DNA of 64,000 nucleotides from Acidimicrobiaceae bacterium (GTDB lineage: Bacteria; Actinomycetota; Acidimicrobiia; Acidimicrobiales; RAAP-2). Position numbers and translations under genes: made by a program. The stretch is taken from contig CANGPS010000001.1 of assembly GCA_947456245.1 (NCBI GenBank), forward strand, positions 62,001-126,000. Reading direction: 5' to 3'. The notes below the pieces were generated by a model. The model was not told the DNA's origin. It was given only the letters and a program-made list of their open reading frames with translations, and did not search any database. Shown in pieces: positions 24,335-32,279 of the stretch; the first letter of the stretch is position 1; the number at the start of each line of letters is the position of its first letter.

Positions 24335-24340
24335 TAATCT
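24335..24340 (+). promoter_or_regulatory. TAATCT -10 box upstream of cysO
   Basis: TAATCT predicts a start near 24347, giving a leader of about 70 nt before the cysO ATG, which has its own GGAGGA site. It is the best -10 match in the gap between the divergent TIG gene and cysO. Confidence 0.4.
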
Positions 24341-24414
24341 GGGCCAAGTAATATGTGACCAATCAAGTCAGGATTCCCGCCGGCATCACCGGATGGGGCG
24401 AGGAGGACACCGCC

Positions 24415-24696
24415 ATGCCAGTTTCAATCAGGCTGCCAACCGTGCTCCGACCGCACGTCGCCGGGCAGGCCACCGTGAGCATCGACGGGGCGACGATCGG
24501 TGAGGTCCTCTCGACCCTGGTCCAGCAGAATCCGGGCCTCTCCGGTCAGGTCATCGCCGAGGACGGCACGTTGAACAAGTTCGTGAACATCTACATCAAC
24601 GACGATGACGTGCGGTACCTCCAGCAGCTCGACACCCCGGTGACGGATGGTGACGAGGTCTCGATCCTGCCGGCGGTCGCCGGCGGCGCCGGCTGA
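24415..24696 (+). CDS. cysO: CysO, ubiquitin-like sulfur carrier (ThiS/MoaD fold)
   Basis: The 93-aa beta-grasp protein matches mycobacterial CysO: VSIRLPTVLRPHVAGQ at the start, KFVNIYINDDDVRYL in the middle and DGDEVSILPAVAGG near the end. Its thiocarboxylated C-terminal glycine should donate sulfur to CysM. Unusually, two residues (AG) follow the Gly-Gly, so a protease would have to expose it. The ATG lies behind GGAGGA; upstream in-frame codons lack support. It is followed by cysM 12 bp later. Confidence 0.9.
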   Translation: MPVSIRLPTVLRPHVAGQATVSIDGATIGEVLSTLVQQNPGLSGQVIAEDGTLNKFVNIYINDDDVRYLQQLDTPVTDGDEVSILPAVAGGAG

Positions 24697-24708
24697 TCCC
24701 GCCAGCCC

Positions 24709-25674
24709 ATGGCGCGCTACGCATCGGTCCTCGACCTCATCGGTGAGACGCCGATGGTCGACGTCTCGGCGCTCAGTCCGAGCCCGAACGTCACGATCCT
24801 CACCAAGCTCGAGGGGCGGAACCCGGCTGGTTCGGTCAAGGACCGCGTTGCCCTGAGCCTGGTCGAGCAGGCCGAGGCCGACGGCATCCTCGTGCCGGGA
24901 GCTCCCGACCAGGTGCTCATCGAGCCCTCGTCGGGCAACACCGGCATCGCCCTGGCCATGGTCTGCAGGATGAAGGGCTACCACCTCAAGGTGGTGCTTC
25001 CGACCAACGTCTCGGTCGAGCGCCGCCAGCTGCTCGAGGTCTTCGGTGCCGAGATCATCGAGTCTCCCGGCTCAGAGGGATCGAACGGGGCGGTGCGCAT
25101 GGCGCGAGCCCTGGCGGCGGAGCATCCCGAGTGGGTATTCCTCTATCAGTACGCCAATCCAGCGAATCCCAAGGCGCACTATGAGCACACCGGACCGGAG
25201 ATCTTCCGCGACGTGCCGGAGATCACCCACTTCGTGGCAGGCCTCGGGACCTCGGGGACCCTGCTCGGCGTGGGTCGCTACCTCAAGGAGCAGAACCCGG
25301 ACATCCAGGTGTGGGCCATCGAGCCGCCCACGGGGGAGATGGTCGACGGACTGCGCAACCTCGATGACGGCTACATCCCGCCGATCTTCGCCGAGCTCGG
25401 CGGCGCCGAGATCCTGGACCGCAAGACCGTGGTCCGGCCTCGGGAGTCGATCGAGTGGACCCGCAGGATGACCGAGCTCGGCCTCTTCGTCGGGATCTCG
25501 TCGGGCGCGATCATGGCCGGCGCCATCCGCTGCGCCAAGCAGATCCCCGAGGACCAGGAGGCGACCATCGTGACGATCGCCTGCGACGACGGCTGGAAGT
25601 ACCTGTCGACCGGGGCCTGGACCGAGGACATCGACACTGTCGTGGACCGCGCCTCGAAGGTGATCTACTTCTAG
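24709..25674 (+). CDS. cysM: O-phosphoserine sulfhydrylase / cysteine synthase CysM
   Basis: The 321-aa PLP enzyme uses O-phosphoserine and CysO thiocarboxylate to make CysO-cysteine. The PLP lysine is Lys44 in AGSVKDR, PSSGNTG lies at 73-79 and the phosphate loop GLGTSGT near 180. The ending VIYF and the length resemble Mycobacterium CysM. It is co-transcribed with cysO. Assignment as the CysO-dependent type rests on that linkage. Confidence 0.92.
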   Translation: MARYASVLDLIGETPMVDVSALSPSPNVTILTKLEGRNPAGSVKDRVALSLVEQAEADGILVPGAPDQVLIEPSSGNTGIALAMVCRMKGYHLKVVLPTNVSVERRQLLEVFGAEIIESPGSEGSNGAVRMARALAAEHPEWVFLYQYANPANPKAHYEHTGPEIFRDVPEITHFVAGLGTSGTLLGVGRYLKEQNPDIQVWAIEPPTGEMVDGLRNLDDGYIPPIFAELGGAEILDRKTVVRPRESIEWTRRMTELGLFVGISSGAIMAGAIRCAKQIPEDQEATIVTIACDDGWKYLSTGAWTEDIDTVVDRASKVIYF

Positions 25675-25677
25675 TCT
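25672..25677 (+). promoter_or_regulatory. TAGTCT -10-like box overlapping the cysM stop
   Basis: TAGTCT includes the cysM TAG stop codon. It would start a transcript near 25684, about 40 nt before rph, giving rph-rdgB a promoter separate from cysO-cysM. Confidence 0.35.
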
Positions 25678-25725
25678 GAGCGGTGCCTCGATCCCGGGGT
25701 GCCCGGATGACCAGGAGGACTCCCC

Positions 25726-26487
25726 ATGAGCGACGTCGACCCTAGGACGCTGCGCAGCGACGGACGGCGGCTCGACCAGCTGCGGCCGGTGAGCTTCGAA
25801 CGGGACTTCACGGTCTTCGCCCCGGGCTCCGTCCTCGTCTCGATGGGTCGCACCCGGGTCCTGTGCACCGCCTCGGTCGAGGATCGGATCCCGCCGTGGC
25901 TGCGTGGCTCGGGCAAGGGATGGGTGACGGCCGAGTACTCGATGCTCCCCGGGTCGACCCCCGAGCGGGCCAGCCGCGAGGCGGCGAAGGGGAAGCAGTC
26001 CGGCCGGACTCAGGAGATCCAGCGGCTCATCGCACGTTCGCTGCGGACCGTGACCGACCTCGTGGCGGTCGGCGAGCGGCAGATCACGGTCGACTGCGAC
26101 GTGCTCCAGGCGGACGGCGGGACGAGGACGGCGTCGATCTGTGGGGCGTATGTGGCGCTGCACGACGCCTGTAGCCGGCTCATCGCCGAGGGTCAGCTCA
26201 CACACCACCCCCTCAGCGATGCCGTGGCTGCGGTCAGCGTCGGCATCATCGACGGCGTACCGATGCTCGACCTCCCCTATGTCGAGGACTCTCGGGCCGA
26301 TGTCGACATGAACGTCGTGATGACGGGCTCGGGCCGGTTCATCGAGGTTCAGGGCACCGCCGAGCAGGAGGCCTTCAGCCGCTCCGAGCTCGACAGCCTC
26401 CTCGGCCTCGCCGAGTCCGGCATCTCCGAGCTGCTCGCCGCGCAGGCGGCTGTGCTGGCCACCCCGCCGACGCCGAGGCCCCGATGA
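25726..26487 (+). CDS. rph: Ribonuclease PH
   Basis: The 253-aa phosphorolytic 3'-exoribonuclease trims tRNA 3' ends. Signatures are the N-terminal [19 protein letters not shown], the substrate block [14 protein letters not shown] near residue 64 followed by [14 protein letters not shown], and [18 protein letters not shown] near 125. The start follows AGGAGG, and the stop overlaps the rdgB ATG by 4 bp, a common actinobacterial pairing. Confidence 0.95.
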   Translation: MSDVDPRTLRSDGRRLDQLRPVSFERDFTVFAPGSVLVSMGRTRVLCTASVEDRIPPWLRGSGKGWVTAEYSMLPGSTPERASREAAKGKQSGRTQEIQRLIARSLRTVTDLVAVGERQITVDCDVLQADGGTRTASICGAYVALHDACSRLIAEGQLTHHPLSDAVAAVSVGIIDGVPMLDLPYVEDSRADVDMNVVMTGSGRFIEVQGTAEQEAFSRSELDSLLGLAESGISELLAAQAAVLATPPTPRPR

Positions 26488-27080
26488 CGCTGCGGTGCGT
26501 GGTGGCCACGGCGAACCCGGACAAGGCCACCGAGATCGTCTCGGTGCTCTCCGAGCTCGGAGACGTCGAGCTCCTCGGCCGACCCGCTGATGTCGGTGAC
26601 GTGGAGGAGACCGGGGACACGCTCCTCGAGAACGCCCGCCTCAAGGCACTCGCCCTGTGCGAGGCCACGGGCGAGGTTGCGGTGGCCGATGACACGGGCC
26701 TCGAGGTCGACGCCCTCGGGGGAGCTCCGGGCGTCTGGTCGGCTCGGTATGCCGGCGAGGGGGCGACCTATGACGACAACGTCGAGAAGCTCCTCGTCGA
26801 GCTCGGCGACGGCGAGGATCGGACGGCCCGGTTCACGACCGTGGCCTACGCCGCCTTCCCGGACGGCACCGAGGTCCACGCCAGGGGAGAGGTGCTCGGG
26901 GTGATCACGCGGAGTCCTCGAGGCGATGCCGGGTTCGGCTATGACCCGATCTTCGCCCCTGATGAGGCTGGAGGCCGAACCTTCGCCGAGATGGCGGCGG
27001 AGGACAAGAACGCGATAAGCCACCGGGGCCGGGCCTTCCGTGCCCTCGCCGAGCGCCTCGCTGAGGCCGGCCTGCTCTAG
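26484..27080 (+). CDS. rdgB: dITP/XTP pyrophosphatase (RdgB/HAM1)
   Basis: The 198-aa protein removes non-canonical purine nucleotides. Family motifs are [13 protein letters not shown] at the start, [22 protein letters not shown] near residue 70 and [12 protein letters not shown] with the NAISHRGRA tail. The ATG overlaps the rph stop. Length is normal. Confidence 0.95.
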   Translation: MTLRCVVATANPDKATEIVSVLSELGDVELLGRPADVGDVEETGDTLLENARLKALALCEATGEVAVADDTGLEVDALGGAPGVWSARYAGEGATYDDNVEKLLVELGDGEDRTARFTTVAYAAFPDGTEVHARGEVLGVITRSPRGDAGFGYDPIFAPDEAGGRTFAEMAAEDKNAISHRGRAFRALAERLAEAGLL

Positions 27081-27163
27081 GAAGTCGCCAACCGCGTCCA
27101 TCCTTGGCTACGGTCTCCACGAACCGGGTGAGCCAACGTGCTCCAGATACCAAGGGGGCCGAC

Positions 27164-27661
27164 ATGGCAGAGGGAACGACGCTCGATGAGCTGATCGGGA
27201 CGCGCACCGCGGTGTCCACCGTGGTGGTCGAGCGAGGTCCGGTCGGGTTCTTCGCCGACTGCGTGTTCGACGAGAGCCCCGAGAGCCATGATCCGGCCGC
27301 CGCAGCGGCCGCCGGCCACGCCGGCGTGGTCGCCACTCCGACGTTCCCCATCGCCTTCGAGAGCTGGGGTCGCTTCGCCGAGCTCCAGAACGAGGCGGAG
27401 CAGGGCCCGGGGATGATGGCGGCGCTGGCACCGCTGGTGGCCAAGGGCGGCCTGATCCTCCACGGCGAGCAGTCCTTCCACTACCACCGCCCCGTCGTGG
27501 TGGGCGACGTGCTCCGTGGCGAGGGGACCATCGTCGACGCCTATGCCAAGGAGTCCAAGGGCAAGACCATGACCTTCGTGGTCACCGAGACGGTCTGGAC
27601 CGACGCCGAGTCCGGCGAGCCGGTCGTCACCTCGCGCTTCAACATCATCCACCGGATCTGA
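27164..27661 (+). CDS. MaoC/FAS1-like hotdog dehydratase subunit (HadA-like)
   Basis: The 165-aa single-hotdog protein resembles the N-terminal MaoC dehydratase domain (HadA, HadC or steroid-type enoyl-CoA hydratase subunits). Visible signs are DPAAAAAAGHAGVVATPTFPIAF near residue 43 and LHGEQSFHYHRPVVVGDVLRGEGTI near 100. Such subunits usually pair with a catalytic partner, and the MaoC protein encoded at 29978 is the obvious candidate. The ATG at 27164 follows GGGGG. Confidence 0.75.
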   Translation: MAEGTTLDELIGTRTAVSTVVVERGPVGFFADCVFDESPESHDPAAAAAAGHAGVVATPTFPIAFESWGRFAELQNEAEQGPGMMAALAPLVAKGGLILHGEQSFHYHRPVVVGDVLRGEGTIVDAYAKESKGKTMTFVVTETVWTDAESGEPVVTSRFNIIHRI

Positions 27662-27707
27662 GGTCCCCGGGCGGGTCGCCCTTGCGGACCGCCCTGTGCG
27701 AGACTTC

Positions 27708-27725
27708 TAGAACACGTTCTATACA
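27708..27725 (+). promoter_or_regulatory. KstR-type operator overlapping the acyl-CoA dehydrogenase promoter
   Basis: TAGAACACGTTCTA (27708-27721) fits the KstR consensus TnnAACnnGTTnnA exactly, with 6-bp arms around two bases. It overlaps TATACA (27720-27725), a likely -10 for the gene starting at 27738. In mycobacteria this motif controls sterol and lipid catabolism. No kstR gene is visible in the window. Confidence 0.7.
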
Positions 27726-27737
27726 CGGGGAGCACCC

Positions 27738-29954
27738 ATGCCCATCGGCATCAGCGAGGATCACGTCGATCTCCAGCAGTCGATCCGGCGGTTCGCCGAG
27801 GAGCAGCTGGCCGGTCGCGCTCGAGAGGTCCTCGACATGGACCATGAGCCGGAGGATGTCACGCTCGCTGACCTTCGCGCCCAGGGCCTCGTCGGCATCC
27901 ACGTCTCCGAGGCGCTCGGCGGCGAAGGGGCGACGTTCTTCGAGCTCTGCCTCGTCGCCGAGGAGCTCGGTCGGGTGGCCGCTCCCGGAGGGTTCCTCAC
28001 CACGGCTCTCGCCGTCGGTCTGATCGAGCGGGGTGCCAGTCCTGAGGTGGCTCGTGACATCGTCCCAAGGATCCTCTCCGGCGAGCGCAGCGCCACGGTG
28101 GCGCTCGTCGGGCCCGAGCGCTCGATCCTGTGCGCCACAGCGACCGATGGCAGCCTCGCCGTCACCGGGACGCTCGACGCCGTGCTGTCAGGTTCGAGCG
28201 ATCTGCTCGTCGTGGCGGTCGCCGACGGCGCGTCGACCCGACTGTGCGTCCTCGACCTGACGGCGCAGGGCGTGACGGTCGAGCCGCACGACGGGCTCGA
28301 CCTGAGCCGACGGGTCTCGACGATCTCGGTCGATGCTCTTCGCGTCGACTCCGCCCACGTCCTCGATGGCATCTCGATGGAGCTAGCGCGGGCGATGTGC
28401 GTGACCTTGGCGGCGGCTGAGCTGACCGGGGGAGCTCGCGCCTGCCTCGACCTCGCCCGAGACCACGCGGTCTCCCGCGTCCAGTTCGGTCGGCCCATCG
28501 GGCAGTTCCAGGCGATCAAGCACAAGCTCGCAGACCTGCTGCTGTGCGTCGAGCAGATGACGGCGCTGGCGTGGGACGCCGCGCAGGCCATCGATCACTC
28601 CTCGACACCGGAGGGCGAGGCTGAGGCGGCGCTCTGCGCCGAGGTGGTCGGGGCCATGGCCATCGATGGTTCGGTGCGTGCCGCACGAGACGCCATCCAG
28701 GTCCTCGGCGGCATGGGCTTCACCTGGGAGCACGACGCGCACATCTACCTCCGTCGTTCCCTCACCATGCGGGCGCTGCTGGGCCCGGCGTCGTCGGCCC
28801 GTCGGGCGGTGGCCAGCATGGCCATCGACGGAGTCCGCCGACCCCTCGGGATCGACCTGCCTCTGGAGGCCGAGGCCATCCGTGCGGAGCTCGGCCCGGT
28901 GGTGGCCGAGATCGCCGCCGCCGATCCCGCTGATCGCACGGCGATGCTCGGCGAACGGGGCCTGTGGTTCCCGCACTGGCCGGTCCCGTTTGGCCGGGGG
29001 GCGGGCGCCGTGGAGCAGCTGGTCATCGACGAGCTGCTGGTGGAGCACGGTGTCCGTCGACCGCCGGCCCATGTGACCGCGTGGGCGCTGCCGACCCTCA
29101 TCGCTCATGGGACCGACGAGCAGAAGGAGCGGTACGTCACCCCGTCGCTGCGAGGCGAGATCATCTGGTGCCAGCTGTTCTCCGAGCCCGGGGCGGGCAG
29201 CGACCTCGCGTCGCTCACCACCAAGGCGACCAAGGTCGACGGTGGCTGGCGCATCGACGGGCAGAAGGTCTGGACGTCGGCCGCGCGCTGGGCGAAGTAC
29301 GGGATCCTCCTGGCACGGTCGGATGCGTCGGCGGGGAAGCACCACGGGATCACCTACTTCGTGCTCGACATGTCGGCGGACGGGGTGGACATCCGACCCC
29401 TGCGTGAGATCACCGGCGAGGCCCTGTTCAACGAGGTGTTCCTCGACGGGGTGTTCATCCCCGACGACATGGTGGTCGGAGCGGTCCACGATGGCTGGCG
29501 CCTGGCACGCACGACCCTGGCCAACGAGCGGGTCGCGCTGGCCGCCACGTCGGCGTTCGGAGCATCGCTCGAGGCGGCGCTCGAGGTCGTGGCCGACGGT
29601 CCCGCCGACGAGTCCGACCTCGACTCGCTCGGCCGGCTGCTCGTCGACGCCCAGTCCCTCTCCCAGATGCGGCAGCGCTCGGTGCTCCGCTCGGTGTTCG
29701 GCCTCGAGCCGGGGTCGGAGGCGAGCCTGGCCAAGCTGCTCGGGGCGGAGCACGATCAGGATGTCGCCTACTTCGGCCTCGAGCTCCTCGGGCCCATCGG
29801 CGTCACCGGAGCACAGGGCCCCGCCACGACGTTCGGTCGAGACGTCCTGCACACGCTGTGCCTGACGATCGCGGGTGGCACCTCCGAGGTGCAGCGCAAC
29901 GTCATCGGCGAGCGGATGCTGGGCTTGCCGCGAGACCCTGAGCCAACCACCTGA
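27738..29954 (+). CDS. Fused double acyl-CoA dehydrogenase
   Basis: The 738-aa protein contains two complete acyl-CoA dehydrogenase folds. Residues 1-370 end with AIQVLGGMGFTWEHDAHIYLRR; residues 375-738 carry CQLFSEPGAGSDLASL, GQKVWTSAA and the C-terminal CLTIAGGTSEVQRNVIGERMLGLP. The N-terminal half lacks the SEPGAGSD block. In actinobacterial sterol degradation such enzymes are usually two separate subunits (FadE pairs) forming heterotetramers, so this looks like such a pair fused. It is the first gene after the KstR-type site. Substrate is unknown; a sterol-derived acyl-CoA is inference. Confidence 0.85.
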   Translation: MPIGISEDHVDLQQSIRRFAEEQLAGRAREVLDMDHEPEDVTLADLRAQGLVGIHVSEALGGEGATFFELCLVAEELGRVAAPGGFLTTALAVGLIERGASPEVARDIVPRILSGERSATVALVGPERSILCATATDGSLAVTGTLDAVLSGSSDLLVVAVADGASTRLCVLDLTAQGVTVEPHDGLDLSRRVSTISVDALRVDSAHVLDGISMELARAMCVTLAAAELTGGARACLDLARDHAVSRVQFGRPIGQFQAIKHKLADLLLCVEQMTALAWDAAQAIDHSSTPEGEAEAALCAEVVGAMAIDGSVRAARDAIQVLGGMGFTWEHDAHIYLRRSLTMRALLGPASSARRAVASMAIDGVRRPLGIDLPLEAEAIRAELGPVVAEIAAADPADRTAMLGERGLWFPHWPVPFGRGAGAVEQLVIDELLVEHGVRRPPAHVTAWALPTLIAHGTDEQKERYVTPSLRGEIIWCQLFSEPGAGSDLASLTTKATKVDGGWRIDGQKVWTSAARWAKYGILLARSDASAGKHHGITYFVLDMSADGVDIRPLREITGEALFNEVFLDGVFIPDDMVVGAVHDGWRLARTTLANERVALAATSAFGASLEAALEVVADGPADESDLDSLGRLLVDAQSLSQMRQRSVLRSVFGLEPGSEASLAKLLGAEHDQDVAYFGLELLGPIGVTGAQGPATTFGRDVLHTLCLTIAGGTSEVQRNVIGERMLGLPRDPEPTT

Positions 29955-29977
29955 TCGACCCATCCCAAGGAGGGACC

Positions 29978-30403
29978 ATGTCCACACTCACCAGCGAGAA
30001 CGCCACCGTCGGCATGGAGGCGCCGGTCCTGCGCCACACGCTGACGCGCACCGACCTCGTCCGCTATGCCGGTGCGTCCGGGGACTACAACCCGATGCAC
30101 CACGACGAGGTGAAGGCCACGGCTGCGGGCCAGCCATCGGTGTTCGGCCACGGAATGCTGTCGATGGGCTTCCTCGGCTCAGCCGTGACCGCCTTCGCCG
30201 GTGCGGGCAGCGTCGTCGACTACGCCGTGCGCTTCTCCCGACAGACCTGGCCGGGCGAGGAGCTGATCACGAGCGTGACGGTCTCCGCAGTCCGGGACGA
30301 GGCCGGCGAGCGCCTGGCCGACCTCGACGTGCGCCTCACCAATGCCGACGGCGAGGAGAAGGTCGTGGGCACGGCCACCGTCCGGCTCGCCACCGGCGCC
30401 TAG
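29978..30403 (+). CDS. MaoC-like enoyl-CoA hydratase / 3-hydroxyacyl dehydratase
   Basis: The 141-aa hotdog protein carries the hydratase-2 signature YAGASGDYNPMHHDEVKA near residue 32 (catalytic Asp and His) and VFGHGMLSMGFLG near 57. It hydrates or dehydrates acyl-CoA or acyl-ACP intermediates. It follows the acyl-CoA dehydrogenase by 23 bp behind AAGGAGG and probably uses its product, perhaps with the hotdog subunit encoded at 27164. Confidence 0.85.
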   Translation: MSTLTSENATVGMEAPVLRHTLTRTDLVRYAGASGDYNPMHHDEVKATAAGQPSVFGHGMLSMGFLGSAVTAFAGAGSVVDYAVRFSRQTWPGEELITSVTVSAVRDEAGERLADLDVRLTNADGEEKVVGTATVRLATGA

Positions 30404-30421
30404 CGGGACGCGTCGGCCTCC

Positions 30422-31309
30422 ATGGACATCGGCATCGCACTGCCCACCATGGCCAGCGGCTTCACGGGGCAAGGCCTCCGAGACTGGTGCCGGTTGGTGG
30501 ACGAGGGGCCGTACTCGTCGATCTCGACCGGAGAGCGGATCACGTTCTTCAACCCGGAGATGATCACCACCCTGTCGGCCTGCGCAGCGCTGACGTCGCG
30601 GGTCGACGTCCTGGCCAACATCGTGGTCGCCGGGCTCCATCGTCCGGCGATGCTGGCCAAGCAGCTCGCCACCATCGACGTGCTCTCCGAAGGTCGCCTG
30701 GTGGTGGGCCTCGGCGTTGGAGGCCGTCCGCACGACTATGCCTCGGTCGACGCACCGTTCCGATCCCGCCATGACACCGTCGACGCTCTGGCCGCCCGGC
30801 TGCGCGAGCTCTGGGCCGGGGTGCCTCCCTTCGATGGGGCGGACCCGGTGGGGCCGACCTGCGTCCAGGCGGGTGGTCCTCGCCTCCTCTCGGGGGCCAT
30901 GGGGCCCAAGGGCCTCGCCCGCGCCGCCCGATGGGCCGACGGGATCACCGGGTTCTCGGTCTCCGGAGACCCCAAGGAGGTCTCCCTTGCCGCGCTCGGT
31001 GCTCGCCAGGCCTGGGAGGCCGCCGGACGCGAGGAGGAGCCCTGGCTCGGCACCGGGACGTTCTGCACGCTGGGCGTGGACGACTCGCTCGGCACCCTCC
31101 GGCGCTTCGCGGCGACGTACCTCGGCTTCCTCGGAGCCGAGATGGCCGAGGCGGTGGCCGCTTCGTTGACCGTCGCCGATGCCGCCGAGCTCAACCGCGT
31201 CCTCGACGGGGCCGAGGCGGTGGGGATCGACGAGTTCACCCTCGTTCCCGGCACGTGGGATCTCGCCTGCCTCGAGGCCCTCACCGACGTCGTCGCCGCT
31301 CGCACCTGA
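30422..31309 (+). CDS. Luciferase-like (LLM class) oxidoreductase
   Basis: The 295-aa TIM-barrel protein is of the bacterial-luciferase family, probably FMN or F420 dependent. Signs are MDIGIALPT at the start, SRVDVLANIVVAGLHRPAMLAKQLATIDVLSEGRLVVGLGVGG at residues 60-101 (the classic segment) and WADGITGFSVSGD near 180. It is in line with the lipid operon, 18 bp after the MaoC gene. The ribosome-binding site is weak, so translation may depend on coupling. Substrate unknown. Confidence 0.8.
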   Translation: MDIGIALPTMASGFTGQGLRDWCRLVDEGPYSSISTGERITFFNPEMITTLSACAALTSRVDVLANIVVAGLHRPAMLAKQLATIDVLSEGRLVVGLGVGGRPHDYASVDAPFRSRHDTVDALAARLRELWAGVPPFDGADPVGPTCVQAGGPRLLSGAMGPKGLARAARWADGITGFSVSGDPKEVSLAALGARQAWEAAGREEEPWLGTGTFCTLGVDDSLGTLRRFAATYLGFLGAEMAEAVAASLTVADAAELNRVLDGAEAVGIDEFTLVPGTWDLACLEALTDVVAART

Positions 31310-31334
31310 TCGCACACCTACCAAGGGGAACGCC

Positions 31335-32255
31335 ATGACCGCACTCGACCTCTCCGGGTCCACCATCCTCGTCACCGGGGTCACCGGCCAGGTGGCCACG
31401 CCGATGGCCATCGCGCTGAGCCAGACGGCGACGGTCATCGGCGCCGCGCGCTTCTCTTCTCTGTCGAAGCGAGACGAGCTCGAGGCGGCCGGTGTGCGCT
31501 GCGTCACGATCGACCTCGAGGCCGGGGACGTCGAGGCCATCCCAGCCGACATCGACTACGTGCTCAACTTCGCCGTCGCCAAGACCAATGACTGGGATCG
31601 CGACCTCGACGCCAACGCCGGCGGCGTCCTCTCCCTCATGGAGAAGGTGGCCGGGGCCTCGGCCTTCGTCCACTGCTCGTCGACGGCGGTCTACAAGCCC
31701 ATGGGCCATCACGTCTTCCGCGAGGAGGGTCCCTACGGGGACAACCATGGGGTGTGGGACTTCCTTCGGACGTACTCGATGTCGAAGATCGCCACCGAGA
31801 CCTCGGTCCGCTGGGCGGCCAAGCGCTTCGACCTCCCCACCACCATCGCCCGGCTCTCGGTGCCCTATGGCGACAACGGGGGATGGCCGGCGATCCACCT
31901 CGAGATGATGCTCAACGGGTCGAGGATCCCGGTGCACACTGACGACCCCTCGATCTACCACCCCATCCATGAGGATGACATCGTCGCCATGGTGCCCGGC
32001 CTGCTCGGGGCCGCCTCGGTCCGGGCCACGACGGTCAACTGGGGAGGCACGGATCCGGTGTCGGTGGAGGAGTGGTGCAGCTACCTCGGTGATCTAACGG
32101 GCCTGTCGGTCGAGTTCGAGCGGACCGACGCCACCATCGACTCGGTGATGGTGGACCTGACCCGCCTCCACGACCTCGTCGGCACCACCGCAGTGCCGTG
32201 GCGCGAGGGGATGAGGCGCATGGTGGCGGCCCGCCACCCTGAGCTTCTGGTCTGA
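31335..32255 (+). CDS. NAD-dependent epimerase/dehydratase-like SDR
   Basis: The 306-aa extended SDR has the N-terminal GVTGQVATPMAIALS glycine motif, HCSSTAVYKP near residue 113 and the catalytic pair in TYSMSKIATE (Y-x3-K). It may act on a hydroxyacyl or sugar-like substrate; the lipid operon context suggests the former. It starts behind AAGGGGA, 25 bp after the luciferase-like gene, and closes the operon. Confidence 0.8.
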   Translation: MTALDLSGSTILVTGVTGQVATPMAIALSQTATVIGAARFSSLSKRDELEAAGVRCVTIDLEAGDVEAIPADIDYVLNFAVAKTNDWDRDLDANAGGVLSLMEKVAGASAFVHCSSTAVYKPMGHHVFREEGPYGDNHGVWDFLRTYSMSKIATETSVRWAAKRFDLPTTIARLSVPYGDNGGWPAIHLEMMLNGSRIPVHTDDPSIYHPIHEDDIVAMVPGLLGAASVRATTVNWGGTDPVSVEEWCSYLGDLTGLSVEFERTDATIDSVMVDLTRLHDLVGTTAVPWREGMRRMVAARHPELLV

Positions 32256-32279
32256 CCCGTCGTCGTCGGGAGCCGGCGA

